A DNA stretch of 64,000 nt from Methanoculleus marisnigri JR1. Lineage in GTDB: Archaea > Halobacteriota > Methanomicrobia > Methanomicrobiales > Methanoculleaceae. Below the pieces are notes generated by a model. That model was not told the origin of the DNA. It ran no database searches and worked only from the letters and a program-made list of their open reading frames with translations. Of this stretch, positions 52,810-61,193 are shown piece by piece; the first letter of the stretch is position 1; every line of letters begins with the position of its first letter. The translations under genes and the position numbers were made by a program. The DNA lies in contig NC_009051.1 in the NCBI RefSeq assembly GCF_000015825.1, positions 800,695 through 864,694 on the forward strand, read 5' to 3'.

Positions 52810-54933
52810 TCAGGCCGGCACCTGCTCCTTCTTCTCCCGGTCCCAGTGGCGGTGCCGGGCGATGGCCGTCTTGAACTGCTCGACAAACGAGTTCACGTCC
52901 CCCTGGCTCCCACAGGTGACGACCCCCATCTCGGAGACGGCCTCTCCTCCGGTTCCTGCATCGACGAAGGTCACACCCTTGATATCCGATGCCTTCAGGA
53001 GTTCGATCCCTTCTCCCATCGCTCCGATCGGTTTGCAGTGCTTGAAGGCCTCGTTGACGAAGTGGATCGCGAAGCCCTGGTTCTTCAGGGTCTCCGCGTG
53101 CCTCCCGCCCGGGACATACACGGCGTCGTACACGACGGAGGTGGTGGTGACGTAACTCTTGTCCACCTCCATCTCTTTACCATCGGCAGACTTGACCATG
53201 CCGCGGAACTGCGAGACGATCTGCGGGTGAGCGCCCGCATCCTTGAGCGCCTTCTTCACCTGCATCACCTCGTCGTGGTCGTAGCCCTCCATAGCGAGGA
53301 TCGCGACCTTCCGGCTCTTGATGGTGTCCATGACGGTCTTCTCCTGGCTGAGGTTCGGGGACTTCTTCGTGCCGGAGGATGCGCCCTTCTCCGCCGGGGG
53401 CGGCACCCCGATCCCTTCCGCGATCCGTATCGCGAGATCGCCGTCGACGTTGTTGATGAGGTCCACCACCCTTTTGCGGACCCCGGAGTCCGAGACCTTC
53501 CCGAGCTCGAAGTGGAAGGCCTTGACGATATGCTCCTTCTCCGCGTCCGACATGCTGTTCCAGAAGAGCTTCGCCTGGCTGAAGTGGTCGTTGAACTTCT
53601 CGCTCCGTGCACGGATCTTCCTCCCCTCGATCTTCTCCTGGTAGTGGGCGTAGCCGCCCTCCTCCACCCGGGCCGGCCGGGGTTTGTTCTCGCCGAGCGC
53701 ATTCGGGAAGTAACTCACGACACCCTTATCGATCGTCATCCGGTTGTAGCCCTCCCGCTGGTTGTTCGCGGCGGGCGCGAGCGTCCGGTTGATCGGGATC
53801 TCCTGGAAGTTCGGGCCGCCGAGGCGTATCAGCTGGGTATCCAGGTACGAGAAGAGCCGGCCCTGGAGGAGCGGGTCGTTCGAGAAGTCGATCCCCGGCA
53901 CGACGTTCGCCGGGCAGAAAGCGACCTGCTCGGTCTCGGCGAAGAAGTTGTCCGGGTTCCGGTTCAGAATCATCTTCCCGATCCACCGGATCGGCACCTC
54001 CTCCTCGGGCCAGAGTTTCGTCGCGTCCAGAATATCGAACTCGAAGTTGTGCTCGTCCGCCTCCTCGATCATCTGCACCCCGAGCTCGAACTCCGGGTAG
54101 TCTCCCATCTCGATCGCCTCCCAGAGGTCGCGGCGGTTGAAGTCCGGGTCTTTCCCGGCGATCTTCTGCGTCTCGTCCCAGACGAGCGAGTGAACCCCGA
54201 GCTGCGGTCGCCAGTGGAACTTGATGAACCGCGCCTTCCCCTCGGCGTTGATGAACCGGAAGGTGTTGACCCCGAACCCCTCCATCATCCGGTAACTCCT
54301 CGGGAGCGCACGGTCAGAGAGAACCCACATGATCATGTGCGTGATCTCGGGCAGGTTCCCGACAAAGTCCCAGAAGGTGTCGTGGGCGGCGGAGGCCTGC
54401 GGCATCTGGTGATGCTGCTCCGGTTTGATGGCGTGAACGAGGTCGGGGAACTTGATGGCGTCCACGATGAAGAAGACCGGCATGTTGTTGCCGACGAGGT
54501 CGTAATTCCCCTCCTCCGTGTAGAACTTCGTCGCAAATCCCCGGACATCCCTGACCGTATCGGCAGACCCGCGGAACCCGACGACCGTCGAGAACCGGAC
54601 GAAGACCGGCGTTTTCTTTGCAGGGTCCTGGAGGAACGCCGCCCTCGTATACTCGGTCATCGGTTCGTAGACCTGAAAGTAGCCGTGAGCGCCCGAACCC
54701 CTGGCGTGGACGACCCGCTCGGGGATCCGCTCGTGGTCGAAATGCGTCAGTTTCTCGCGGAAGTGGAAATCCTCAAGGAGCGTCGGCCCCCGCTCCCCCG
54801 CTTTTAACGAGTCGTCGGTATGGCTTACCCGGACCGCCTGGTTCGTCGTCAGGTACTCCTGCTCCGGGTCCTGGCGGAATTCGTCGAGCTGCTCCTGCTT
54901 GCTCTTCTCATCTACCTTTCTCTTCTGATCCAT
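52810..54933 (-). CDS. katE: large-subunit heme catalase (HPII/KatE type) with DJ-1/PfpI-like C-terminal domain
   Basis: 707 residues from the ATG at 54933, which has AGGTGA upstream; a GTG two codons earlier is the alternative. Catalytic H76 sits in [12 protein letters not shown], the distal Asn in [10 protein letters not shown] (about 149-150), and the proximal heme ligand is Y363 in [11 protein letters not shown] flavodoxin-like C-terminal domain (from about residue 545) contains the DJ-1/PfpI fold without the usual nucleophile, as in large catalases. It protects against hydrogen peroxide. It lies beside the ahb heme operon on the same strand, with about 200 bases between. Confidence 0.95.
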   Translation of the reverse strand: MDQKRKVDEKSKQEQLDEFRQDPEQEYLTTNQAVRVSHTDDSLKAGERGPTLLEDFHFREKLTHFDHERIPERVVHARGSGAHGYFQVYEPMTEYTRAAFLQDPAKKTPVFVRFSTVVGFRGSADTVRDVRGFATKFYTEEGNYDLVGNNMPVFFIVDAIKFPDLVHAIKPEQHHQMPQASAAHDTFWDFVGNLPEITHMIMWVLSDRALPRSYRMMEGFGVNTFRFINAEGKARFIKFHWRPQLGVHSLVWDETQKIAGKDPDFNRRDLWEAIEMGDYPEFELGVQMIEEADEHNFEFDILDATKLWPEEEVPIRWIGKMILNRNPDNFFAETEQVAFCPANVVPGIDFSNDPLLQGRLFSYLDTQLIRLGGPNFQEIPINRTLAPAANNQREGYNRMTIDKGVVSYFPNALGENKPRPARVEEGGYAHYQEKIEGRKIRARSEKFNDHFSQAKLFWNSMSDAEKEHIVKAFHFELGKVSDSGVRKRVVDLINNVDGDLAIRIAEGIGVPPPAEKGASSGTKKSPNLSQEKTVMDTIKSRKVAILAMEGYDHDEVMQVKKALKDAGAHPQIVSQFRGMVKSADGKEMEVDKSYVTTTSVVYDAVYVPGGRHAETLKNQGFAIHFVNEAFKHCKPIGAMGEGIELLKASDIKGVTFVDAGTGGEAVSEMGVVTCGSQGDVNSFVEQFKTAIARHRHWDREKKEQVPA

Positions 54934-55136
54934 ACTCACTCACCTGCACCCCTCTTATCCCGGCCGGCCATACACCGCTGCTCTCCCCGGTGGGCGTGCC
55001 CCCACATTCCGGCCACCCACCATAAAAGTAACTGCACGCTGGAAACGGATGTTCAGAACGGCCTTTGTAGCCAGGGGTGCCTGCAAAATGGGTTGATGGA
55101 GGAAACCAGGTTCTTCCACCTATCAGACGTTTCCGG

Positions 55137-56333
55137 TCACGCCCCGTCCCGGGGTTCCTCGCGGCGGACGGGGCAGAGCGGTTCTTCCGCCCAGAGGTCG
55201 CCGGTATCGGCAAACGCCCGGATCCTGCACCCGCCGCCGCAACGGTCGCGGTAGGAGCATCGCCCGCAGGAGCCCCCGACCAGATCCTTCTTTCTCCGGA
55301 AGTCGGCGAGGATCCGGTTCTCCGGGTCGTTCCAGATGGTGCTGAACGGTTTCTCCCGGATGCTCCCGACCTTGAGTCTGTCCATCTGGGCGAACTGGCA
55401 GGGGTAGACGGCACCGGAGGGATCGATGTTTGCGATGCGGTCTCCCGCGCTGCACCCGACGCCGGCGTGTGCAAGAAGGGTGCACATACTCTCGTATGCG
55501 GAAGGATCGTCCTTCTCCAGCCTCTTAAGAAGGTATACGGTGTCCTGGGGTGCGTCGACCGTGAGGAACTCCATGGCCGCCGGGTCTACCTCGCGTGCCT
55601 TCTCGATGAGCAGGTCAAGGAGGCCGGCAATCTCCTGGAATCGAAGTTGCCGGGCGTCATACCCCTCCCCTCCCCGGCCGCTCGGGACCAGCCAGTAGAC
55701 GCAGAACCGTTCCGCCCCGGTGTCCAGGGAGAGGTCGATGAGGGCGCAGATCTCGGCGTAGTTCTCCCGCGTCGCCGTCACCCGGACGCCGCACTTCAGC
55801 CCGGCGGATCTGCAGTTATCGAGCGCTGAGACAGCCTTATCAAAGCTCCCCGGGACGTTTCGCATACCGTCATGCGTCTCGGCGGTCGCCCCGTCGAGCG
55901 AGACCCCTGCGTACTCCACCCCCGCGTCGCGGAGCCGCCGTGCAACGGCCGGCGTGATCAGCGTGCCGTTGGTGCTCAGGGCGGTGGTGAGGCCACTCTC
56001 CTTCGCGTGCCCGGCGAGTTCCCAGAAGTCCTCCCGGACGAGCGGCTCGCCGCCGGAGAAGAGCAGAAGGGGAACCCGCATCTCTGCAAGGTCGTCGATA
56101 AGAGCGAGCCCCTCCTCCGTCGTCAGTTCGTCCTCCCGCCCCCGCCCCGGCCCTGCCCGGATGTAGCAGTGGGAGCAGAGGAGGTTGCACCGGTTCGTGA
56201 TGTTCCAGAAGACGACCGGCCGGCGGAGTTCGGAGAACGCGAGCATGCCGCTCGGTCTCTTTTCGGCCGCACGGTGCCGGATTACCTCGCTGACCGTGCC
56301 GGTCGCGTGGATGTATCTCGTGATCCGGTTCAT
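55137..56333 (-). CDS. ahbC: 12,18-didecarboxysiroheme deacetylase (radical SAM, AhbC)
   Basis: Third step of siroheme-dependent heme synthesis: removes the acetate side chains to give iron-coproporphyrin III. 398 residues: N-terminal extension, radical-SAM cysteines C49, C53 and C56 in TNRCNLLCSHC, the DELTTEEGLALIDDLAEM stretch, and a SPASM-type C-terminal region with CGRCSYRDRCGGGCRIRAFA. Its N-terminal extension and RPVVFWNITNRCN start match AhbC rather than AhbD. Its ATG overlaps ahbB by 4 bases. Confidence 0.88.
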   Translation of the reverse strand: MNRITRYIHATGTVSEVIRHRAAEKRPSGMLAFSELRRPVVFWNITNRCNLLCSHCYIRAGPGRGREDELTTEEGLALIDDLAEMRVPLLLFSGGEPLVREDFWELAGHAKESGLTTALSTNGTLITPAVARRLRDAGVEYAGVSLDGATAETHDGMRNVPGSFDKAVSALDNCRSAGLKCGVRVTATRENYAEICALIDLSLDTGAERFCVYWLVPSGRGGEGYDARQLRFQEIAGLLDLLIEKAREVDPAAMEFLTVDAPQDTVYLLKRLEKDDPSAYESMCTLLAHAGVGCSAGDRIANIDPSGAVYPCQFAQMDRLKVGSIREKPFSTIWNDPENRILADFRRKKDLVGGSCGRCSYRDRCGGGCRIRAFADTGDLWAEEPLCPVRREEPRDGA

Positions 56334-56827
56334 CGCCCACGCCCCGGCCCTGCCGCAGGCTCGATCCGGCCGCTCGGTTCCCGCTTGAACTCCTCGGTGC
56401 TGAAGAGAACCCGGTAGTCGGCGGCACCGGTCGCCCGGGAGAGGGCCGCGACCCTGCGGAGCGCGTCCTCGCGGTCACGGCAGTGGAGCACGGTGTAGAG
56501 GTTGTACTCCCAGCGTCCGGGGATGGTGCGGCGCTCGTAGCAGTGAGTCACGTCGGGGCTCTCCGCCATGGCCGCTCCGACCTCGGCGACGCAGTTCTCG
56601 GGGACGCTCCAGACCACCATGGCGTTCGCCATGAGTTCGGCTTTCCGGGGGTTGATCCTCATCCCGAACCGGCGGACGACGCCGATCTGCCTGAGTCTCT
56701 GCAGCCGGGCGACGACCTCCTCCTCGCTGATCCGAAGCCTTCTCGCCGCACGGAGAAACGGCCTCTCCTCAAACCCGATACCGTCCTGTGTCAATATGAG
56801 TAGTTCTTTATCGACCCTGTCCATCAT
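56330..56827 (-). CDS. ahbB: siroheme decarboxylase subunit B
   Basis: 165 residues, Lrp/AsnC-like helix-turn-helix domain (about 1-65) plus a ligand-binding half with HCYERRTIPGRWEYNLYTVLHCRDREDAL. It pairs with AhbA to decarboxylate siroheme to 12,18-didecarboxysiroheme. The YERR and WEYNLY segments are typical of subunit B. It overlaps ahbA by 20 bases and ahbC by 4, so the operon is tightly coupled. Confidence 0.88.
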   Translation of the reverse strand: MMDRVDKELLILTQDGIGFEERPFLRAARRLRISEEEVVARLQRLRQIGVVRRFGMRINPRKAELMANAMVVWSVPENCVAEVGAAMAESPDVTHCYERRTIPGRWEYNLYTVLHCRDREDALRRVAALSRATGAADYRVLFSTEEFKREPSGRIEPAAGPGRGR

Positions 56828-57302
56828 CGTCTTCCTCCGCTAAAAACCGGAACCGGACGTCGAGTTTGAACCTCCGCACCATGGGAAGGTTCAGGACGTC
56901 CCCGGGAGGGATCGTCGACCGCCGCACGATCTCCTCGAGTATTCCGTGAAGTTCCTCTTCGCCCGCAGCGGCGACGGTAAACCAGAGGTTGTAGTCTCCG
57001 TCGCGGCGGTAGTTGTGGGAGACGCCGTCGTACCCGTTCACGATCGCCGCGACCTCGTGCATCTGCTTTTCCGGCACCCGCATCGCGACGAGCGTGGAAG
57101 AGCGAATGCCGAGACTTCCGGGTTCCAGGATCGGCGCGATATGCCTGATCACCCCCCGGCGGGAGAGACCGGCCAGCCGCGCCATCACCTCCAGTTCCGG
57201 CATCCCGAGCGCTTCGCCGATGACCCGGTACGGCCGGGGATCGAGAGGAAAGTCGTCCTGCACCCGCTGGAGGAGCACCCGGTCGAGCGGGTCGAGGCGC
57301 AC
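56808..57302 (-). CDS. ahbA: siroheme decarboxylase subunit A
   Basis: 164 residues, the same Lrp/AsnC-like architecture as AhbB: PLDRVLLQRVQDDFPLDPRPYRVIGEALGM at the start and SHNYRRDGDYNLWFTVAAAG in the sensor half, the pattern of subunit A. The start is a GTG immediately after the ahbD TGA. Forms the siroheme decarboxylase with AhbB. Confidence 0.88.
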   Translation of the reverse strand: MRLDPLDRVLLQRVQDDFPLDPRPYRVIGEALGMPELEVMARLAGLSRRGVIRHIAPILEPGSLGIRSSTLVAMRVPEKQMHEVAAIVNGYDGVSHNYRRDGDYNLWFTVAAAGEEELHGILEEIVRRSTIPPGDVLNLPMVRRFKLDVRFRFLAEEDDDGQGR

Positions 57303-58352
57303 TCACCGCACCCCCGGCTCGTAGAGGCACCAGGGGTCTTCTGCGAGGCAGTCGCCGGTACCCGAGCGCTCTTGTGTAACCCCGTATGCCCGGGCGCGGC
57401 ACCCCCCGCAGGCAGAACGGTATTCGCACGCACCGCATTTGCCCCTCAGCCCCTCGCCGGAGCGGAGGGCCGCAAAGACCTCCGACCCGTTCCAGATCTC
57501 GGCGAACGGAGTTCTCCGGATATTCCCGAGACCCAGCGGGAGGTAGGGGCAGGGGGTGACCTCGCCCGTCGGGTCTATCCTGCAGTAGCGGATGCCCGCG
57601 ATGCACCCCCGTTCTCCTTCGGCTACGGGAAGCCCCATCCCGGCCGCGATCCGCACGTACTGCGGGGCGCACGTCGGGCGGATAGAGAGACCCCTATCTG
57701 CTCTCAGCCGGAGGATTCGGCGTATCAGGGACTCATACATCTCCGGGGAGATGTCGACGACCTCCTTCCCCCTCCCCGTGGGGACGAGGAAGAAGAACTG
57801 AAAGTCGCGCACCCCGAGGCTCTCCCCGAATTCCGCGATCCCCTCCAGGTCGCGGTGGTTCTGCAGGGTCACCGTCGTGTGCACCTGAACGGGAATACCG
57901 GCATCCCTGCAGGCCTCGATGCCCGCGACGGCACGCTCCCAGGCACCCGCCACCCCCCTGAACCGGTCGTGAACCCCTGGATCCGCCGAGTCGAGGCTTA
58001 TCGCCGCTTTCCGGACGCCCGCCCCGGCGAGCCGAACCGCCGTGCGATCGTCGATCAGGGTTCCATTCGTCCCGATGGCCATCCGAAGCCCCCGCTGCGT
58101 CCCGTATTCGGCGATCTCGAAGATATCGTCCCGCAGCAGGGGTTCTCCCCCGCTGAGGATCAGCACCGGGGAACCTGCCTGTTTGACCTGGTCGATGAGC
58201 ATCTTCGCTTCGCTGGTGGAGAGTTCCAGAGCCCCTCCCCCGTCCCCGGCATCCATGTAGCAGTGGGCGCACCGCAGGTTGCACCGGTAGGTGACGTTCC
58301 ATGATATGAGGGTGGGTTCGCTCTTCCCGCTGTCTCCGATACTGTTCCGCAT
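57303..58352 (-). CDS. ahbD: heme b synthase (radical SAM, AhbD)
   Basis: Last step: decarboxylates the propionates of iron-coproporphyrin III to heme b. 349 residues: C24, C28 and C31 in RCNLRCAHC bind the radical-SAM cluster, and the C-terminal CGACEYRSACGGCRARAYGV plus CIAGIRYCRIDP supply auxiliary-cluster cysteines. The short N terminus before LISWNVTYRCN and the APQYVRI segment match AhbD. First gene of the ahb operon. Confidence 0.88.
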   Translation of the reverse strand: MRNSIGDSGKSEPTLISWNVTYRCNLRCAHCYMDAGDGGGALELSTSEAKMLIDQVKQAGSPVLILSGGEPLLRDDIFEIAEYGTQRGLRMAIGTNGTLIDDRTAVRLAGAGVRKAAISLDSADPGVHDRFRGVAGAWERAVAGIEACRDAGIPVQVHTTVTLQNHRDLEGIAEFGESLGVRDFQFFFLVPTGRGKEVVDISPEMYESLIRRILRLRADRGLSIRPTCAPQYVRIAAGMGLPVAEGERGCIAGIRYCRIDPTGEVTPCPYLPLGLGNIRRTPFAEIWNGSEVFAALRSGEGLRGKCGACEYRSACGGCRARAYGVTQERSGTGDCLAEDPWCLYEPGVR

Positions 58353-58599
58353 CGACCGATCACCAGTCTCGTACGCTCCCCCGAAGAGAGGCGTGGGTAT
58401 ACCCGGACGACCCTATATCAATGTATCGCAAATCCCGGGAAAATAGCGAATTTTCAGGTTATCTCTCCGTTGGCGGCACACTTTTACGGTCAGATAATTT
58501 GCCCCCACATCCTCGTGTTCGCTCATGTTGCCGGGGCTCCGGGAGTGCGGTCATGTTGGTATACCTCGTCCAGAGGCGGCGCAGTTCATGAAAGGACCG

Positions 58600-58911
58600 T
58601 CAGCCCCAGATCGGGTCGTCGCCGAACCGGTCCATCCAGTAATCGGCGGGGCTCTGCGCCAGGTCTTTTTCGAGGTCATCAAGCCTGAACGAGACCGGAC
58701 GGTTCATGCAGTAGTCGATCAGGAGGTCGTAAGCCTCTTTTAAGCGTATCGTCATCTCGTGGGACTCCGCCGGGTCTTTTCGCGACACGTCGGGATGCCA
58801 GTCCTTGATCTTCTCGGAGTAGCGGGCGCGAATCTCGTTGAGACTTGCCCGGTCCCGGATGCCGAGCAGTTCAGCCGCCTCCCTCACCCGCCCGGCGGTT
58901 ATTTCGGCCAT
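58600..58911 (-). CDS. small J-domain protein
   Basis: 103 residues. A J domain covers about 8-73, with helix II/III separated by the HPD motif in IKDWHPDVSRKDP and helix III LKEAYDLLIDYC. No zinc finger or C-terminal substrate domain is present, so it is a minimal J protein that would stimulate DnaK or act through unknown partners. The ATG at 58911 gives the expected start; the frame extends upstream with unlike sequence. It is divergent from the class V aminotransferase gene. Confidence 0.75.
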   Translation of the reverse strand: MAEITAGRVREAAELLGIRDRASLNEIRARYSEKIKDWHPDVSRKDPAESHEMTIRLKEAYDLLIDYCMNRPVSFRLDDLEKDLAQSPADYWMDRFGDDPIWG

Positions 58912-59009
58912 TGAAGATGCGTATACCATGTCCGCAGGATAAGCATTGCGAAGTGCCCAAAGCGATCTCTTTTTGGTCGCAGACGATAGATTCACTGAAA
59001 ACGAGTCTT

Positions 59010-60176
59010 ATGGGAGATAATCCGCCGATCATCTACTTGAACAACGCCGCCACGACCTGGCCGAAACCCCCGGAGGTGCTCGAGGCTGTCAGGCAATCGC
59101 TTGCGCTCCCGGTCTTCGGGTCGGGAAGGACCACCGGCAGCCAGGGCGAGGACTACATCACGCTGGCACGGGAAGCGCTCGCGGACCTCCTCGCCGCAGA
59201 TCCGCCGGAGCACGTGATCTTCACCCAGAACGCGACCGATTCCTTAAATGTCCTCATCGGGGGATTTCTTGCCGGAGAGACCGGGTGCCACGTCCTCACG
59301 ACCGAGCTCGACCACAACTCCGTTCTGCGGCCGCTTCACGAACTCGAGCGGCAGGGCCGCATCCGGCTGACGGTTCTCCCCTTCGAGAACGGCTCCGTCA
59401 GTCCCGATGCCGTTCGCGCGGCCATCACGCCCGATACCCGGCTGATGGTCACGGCCCACGGGAGCAACGTGCTCGGCTCCGTACAGGACGTTGCCCGGAT
59501 CGGGGAAACCCTGCACGATCACGGGGTCTATTTTATCGTTGACGGAGCGCAGACCGCCGGCCACATCCCCGTCGATCTTGGAAACCTCCCGGTAGACGCC
59601 TACGTCTTCACCGGCCATAAGGGCCTCCTCGGTATCCCGGGCACCGGCGGATTCTACCTGCGGGACCCGGAATCGATCGCACCCCTCCGTTACGGGGGGA
59701 CCGGGACGGACTCCTTCTCGCTCTTCCAGCCCCGGGAGATGCCGGAGCGGTTCGAGGTCGGAACGCATAACTATCCCGGCCTTGCGGCCCTCGCCGCCGG
59801 GGTGAACTACATCGCAGCTATCGGGGTAGAGGCCGTCGCAGAGAAAGCGGAGCGCCAGACTGCGTTCCTTATCGGGGAGTTGAAGGAAGAGCCCAACATC
59901 ATGGTCTACAACGAGTCGCCCGTCCTTCCCATCGTCTCCTTTAACATCCGGGGGATGGAGAACGACGACGTTGGGTTCATCCTCGCCCGTGCCTACGGGA
60001 TCGTCGCCCGCACGGGGCTGCACTGTGCGCCCCTCGTACACCGGGCGATCGACGGCGGGAGAGGCTCCGTGCGGCTCAGCCTCTCCTGGTTCACCACGGA
60101 CGAAGAGTGCCGGACCGCCGCAAGAGCAGTAAAGGAGATTGCACGAAATGCGAATTCTTCGCTCGGTTCGCCATAA
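59010..60176 (+). CDS. class V aminotransferase / cysteine desulfurase-like protein
   Basis: 388 residues of the IscS/SufS/CsdA fold. PLP lysine K204 in FTGHKGLLG, and an active-site cysteine C339 in TGLHCAPLVH, the loop pattern of the TIGR01977-type desulfurase family. GTHNYPGLAALAAGV and REMPERFEVGTHN are family landmarks. It could mobilise sulfur or selenium. It overlaps the next gene by 29 bases, suggesting a functional pair. Confidence 0.85.
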   Translation: MGDNPPIIYLNNAATTWPKPPEVLEAVRQSLALPVFGSGRTTGSQGEDYITLAREALADLLAADPPEHVIFTQNATDSLNVLIGGFLAGETGCHVLTTELDHNSVLRPLHELERQGRIRLTVLPFENGSVSPDAVRAAITPDTRLMVTAHGSNVLGSVQDVARIGETLHDHGVYFIVDGAQTAGHIPVDLGNLPVDAYVFTGHKGLLGIPGTGGFYLRDPESIAPLRYGGTGTDSFSLFQPREMPERFEVGTHNYPGLAALAAGVNYIAAIGVEAVAEKAERQTAFLIGELKEEPNIMVYNESPVLPIVSFNIRGMENDDVGFILARAYGIVARTGLHCAPLVHRAIDGGRGSVRLSLSWFTTDEECRTAARAVKEIARNANSSLGSP

Positions 60177-60516
60177 ATCCTGTGCCGACGGCTCGTTCAT
60201 GAAGGAGTTCCTCCTGAGTGCCCCGGTACCGGCGGGGTTCTTTGCCTACCTCGGGAACTTCGGGGAGGTTGAGGCGCTCCCGAAGATCGGCGAGGGGTTC
60301 TACAAGTTCGAGAAGCCCGACTGGTTCTCCATCAAAGGCCTTGCCGGGGATACCACCGTCGAGGTCAGGTTCAGGAAAGAGGTCATGCACCTGACGGTGG
60401 ATTTCCTCTACCTCCTCTTCTCCTCCTACCGTGAGGGGCCGGGTGGATCTCTCGGTGCTGAAGCAGAGGGAGCAGGGGGCCGGGAAACGGGTGAGAGAAC
60501 ACCTGTATGGGCGTGA
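60148..60516 (+). CDS. hypothetical protein paired with the class V aminotransferase
   Basis: 122 residues, not recognised. Start ATG at 60148 is preferred over 60139 because AAAGGAG lies about 10 bases before it. The first 95 residues look compact (EFLLSAPVPAGFFAYLGNFGEVEALPKIGEGFYKFEK, VEVRFRKEVMHLTVDFLYLLF) and the last 28 are a glycine/glutamate tail that seems dispensable. The 29-base overlap with the upstream gene implies a shared pathway; a sulfur-acceptor or regulator role is only a guess. Confidence 0.6.
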   Translation: MRILRSVRHKSCADGSFMKEFLLSAPVPAGFFAYLGNFGEVEALPKIGEGFYKFEKPDWFSIKGLAGDTTVEVRFRKEVMHLTVDFLYLLFSSYREGPGGSLGAEAEGAGGRETGERTPVWA

Positions 60517-60531
60517 CTGATGGGGGGCAGA

Positions 60532-61107
60532 ATGCCCGGGGACGTATTCGAGCAGTTTGCTGAAGATTACGATCGCTGGTTCGAGGAGCACCGCGCCGAG
60601 TACCATGCGGAACTCGCCCGGATCCGGCGTCTTTTCCCCCGCCCGGACTCCCGTGCTCTCGAGGTGGGAGTCGGGTCCGGGCGGTTTGCCGCGCCCCTTG
60701 GGGTCGCGCTCGGGCTCGAACCCTCGCGAGCCCTCGGCCGGATGGCTCGCCGGCGGGGGATCGAGGTGATCCGCGGGCGGGCGGAATCGATCCCGATCCG
60801 GGACGGGTCGTGTTCGTCCGCGCTCATGGTGACGGTCATCTGTTTCCTGGACGACCCGGTTCTGGCATTCGAGGAGATCCACCGGGTTCTCGTCCCGGGG
60901 GGAACGCTCGTCCTCGGGTTTATCGAGCGGGACGGAGAGGTCGCCCGAAAATACCTGCATGAGAAGGGAAAACACCGGTTCCTCTCCCGCGCCCGGTTGT
61001 ATTCATCGGATGAAGTCCGTCAACTCCTCGGACGCACCGGGTTTCGCGTGGCGGAGGTCGATTCACGGGCCGGGTTCTTGGTTATCGCCGCGAGGAAAGG
61101 CCGGTAG
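60532..61107 (+). CDS. SAM-dependent methyltransferase (class I, UbiE/Methyltransf_11-like)
   Basis: 191 residues. SAM-binding motif I is ALEVGVGSGRFAAPLG near residue 42, followed by an acidic-end strand, DGSCSSALMVTVICFLDDP as motif IV-like, and the post-motif LVPGGTLVLGFIERD. The ATG at 60532 is preferred, with a GGGGG upstream; one four codons earlier is the alternative. Substrate unknown. It follows the aminotransferase pair in the same direction. Confidence 0.8.
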   Translation: MPGDVFEQFAEDYDRWFEEHRAEYHAELARIRRLFPRPDSRALEVGVGSGRFAAPLGVALGLEPSRALGRMARRRGIEVIRGRAESIPIRDGSCSSALMVTVICFLDDPVLAFEEIHRVLVPGGTLVLGFIERDGEVARKYLHEKGKHRFLSRARLYSSDEVRQLLGRTGFRVAEVDSRAGFLVIAARKGR

Positions 61108-61193
61108 GACACTCACCACTTCCGCTTCATCCCGGTGCCTTCGATGGGTATGCTGCCGTGCCCCGACTCCGTGGCTGCGCTCCGCCTTTCTTC

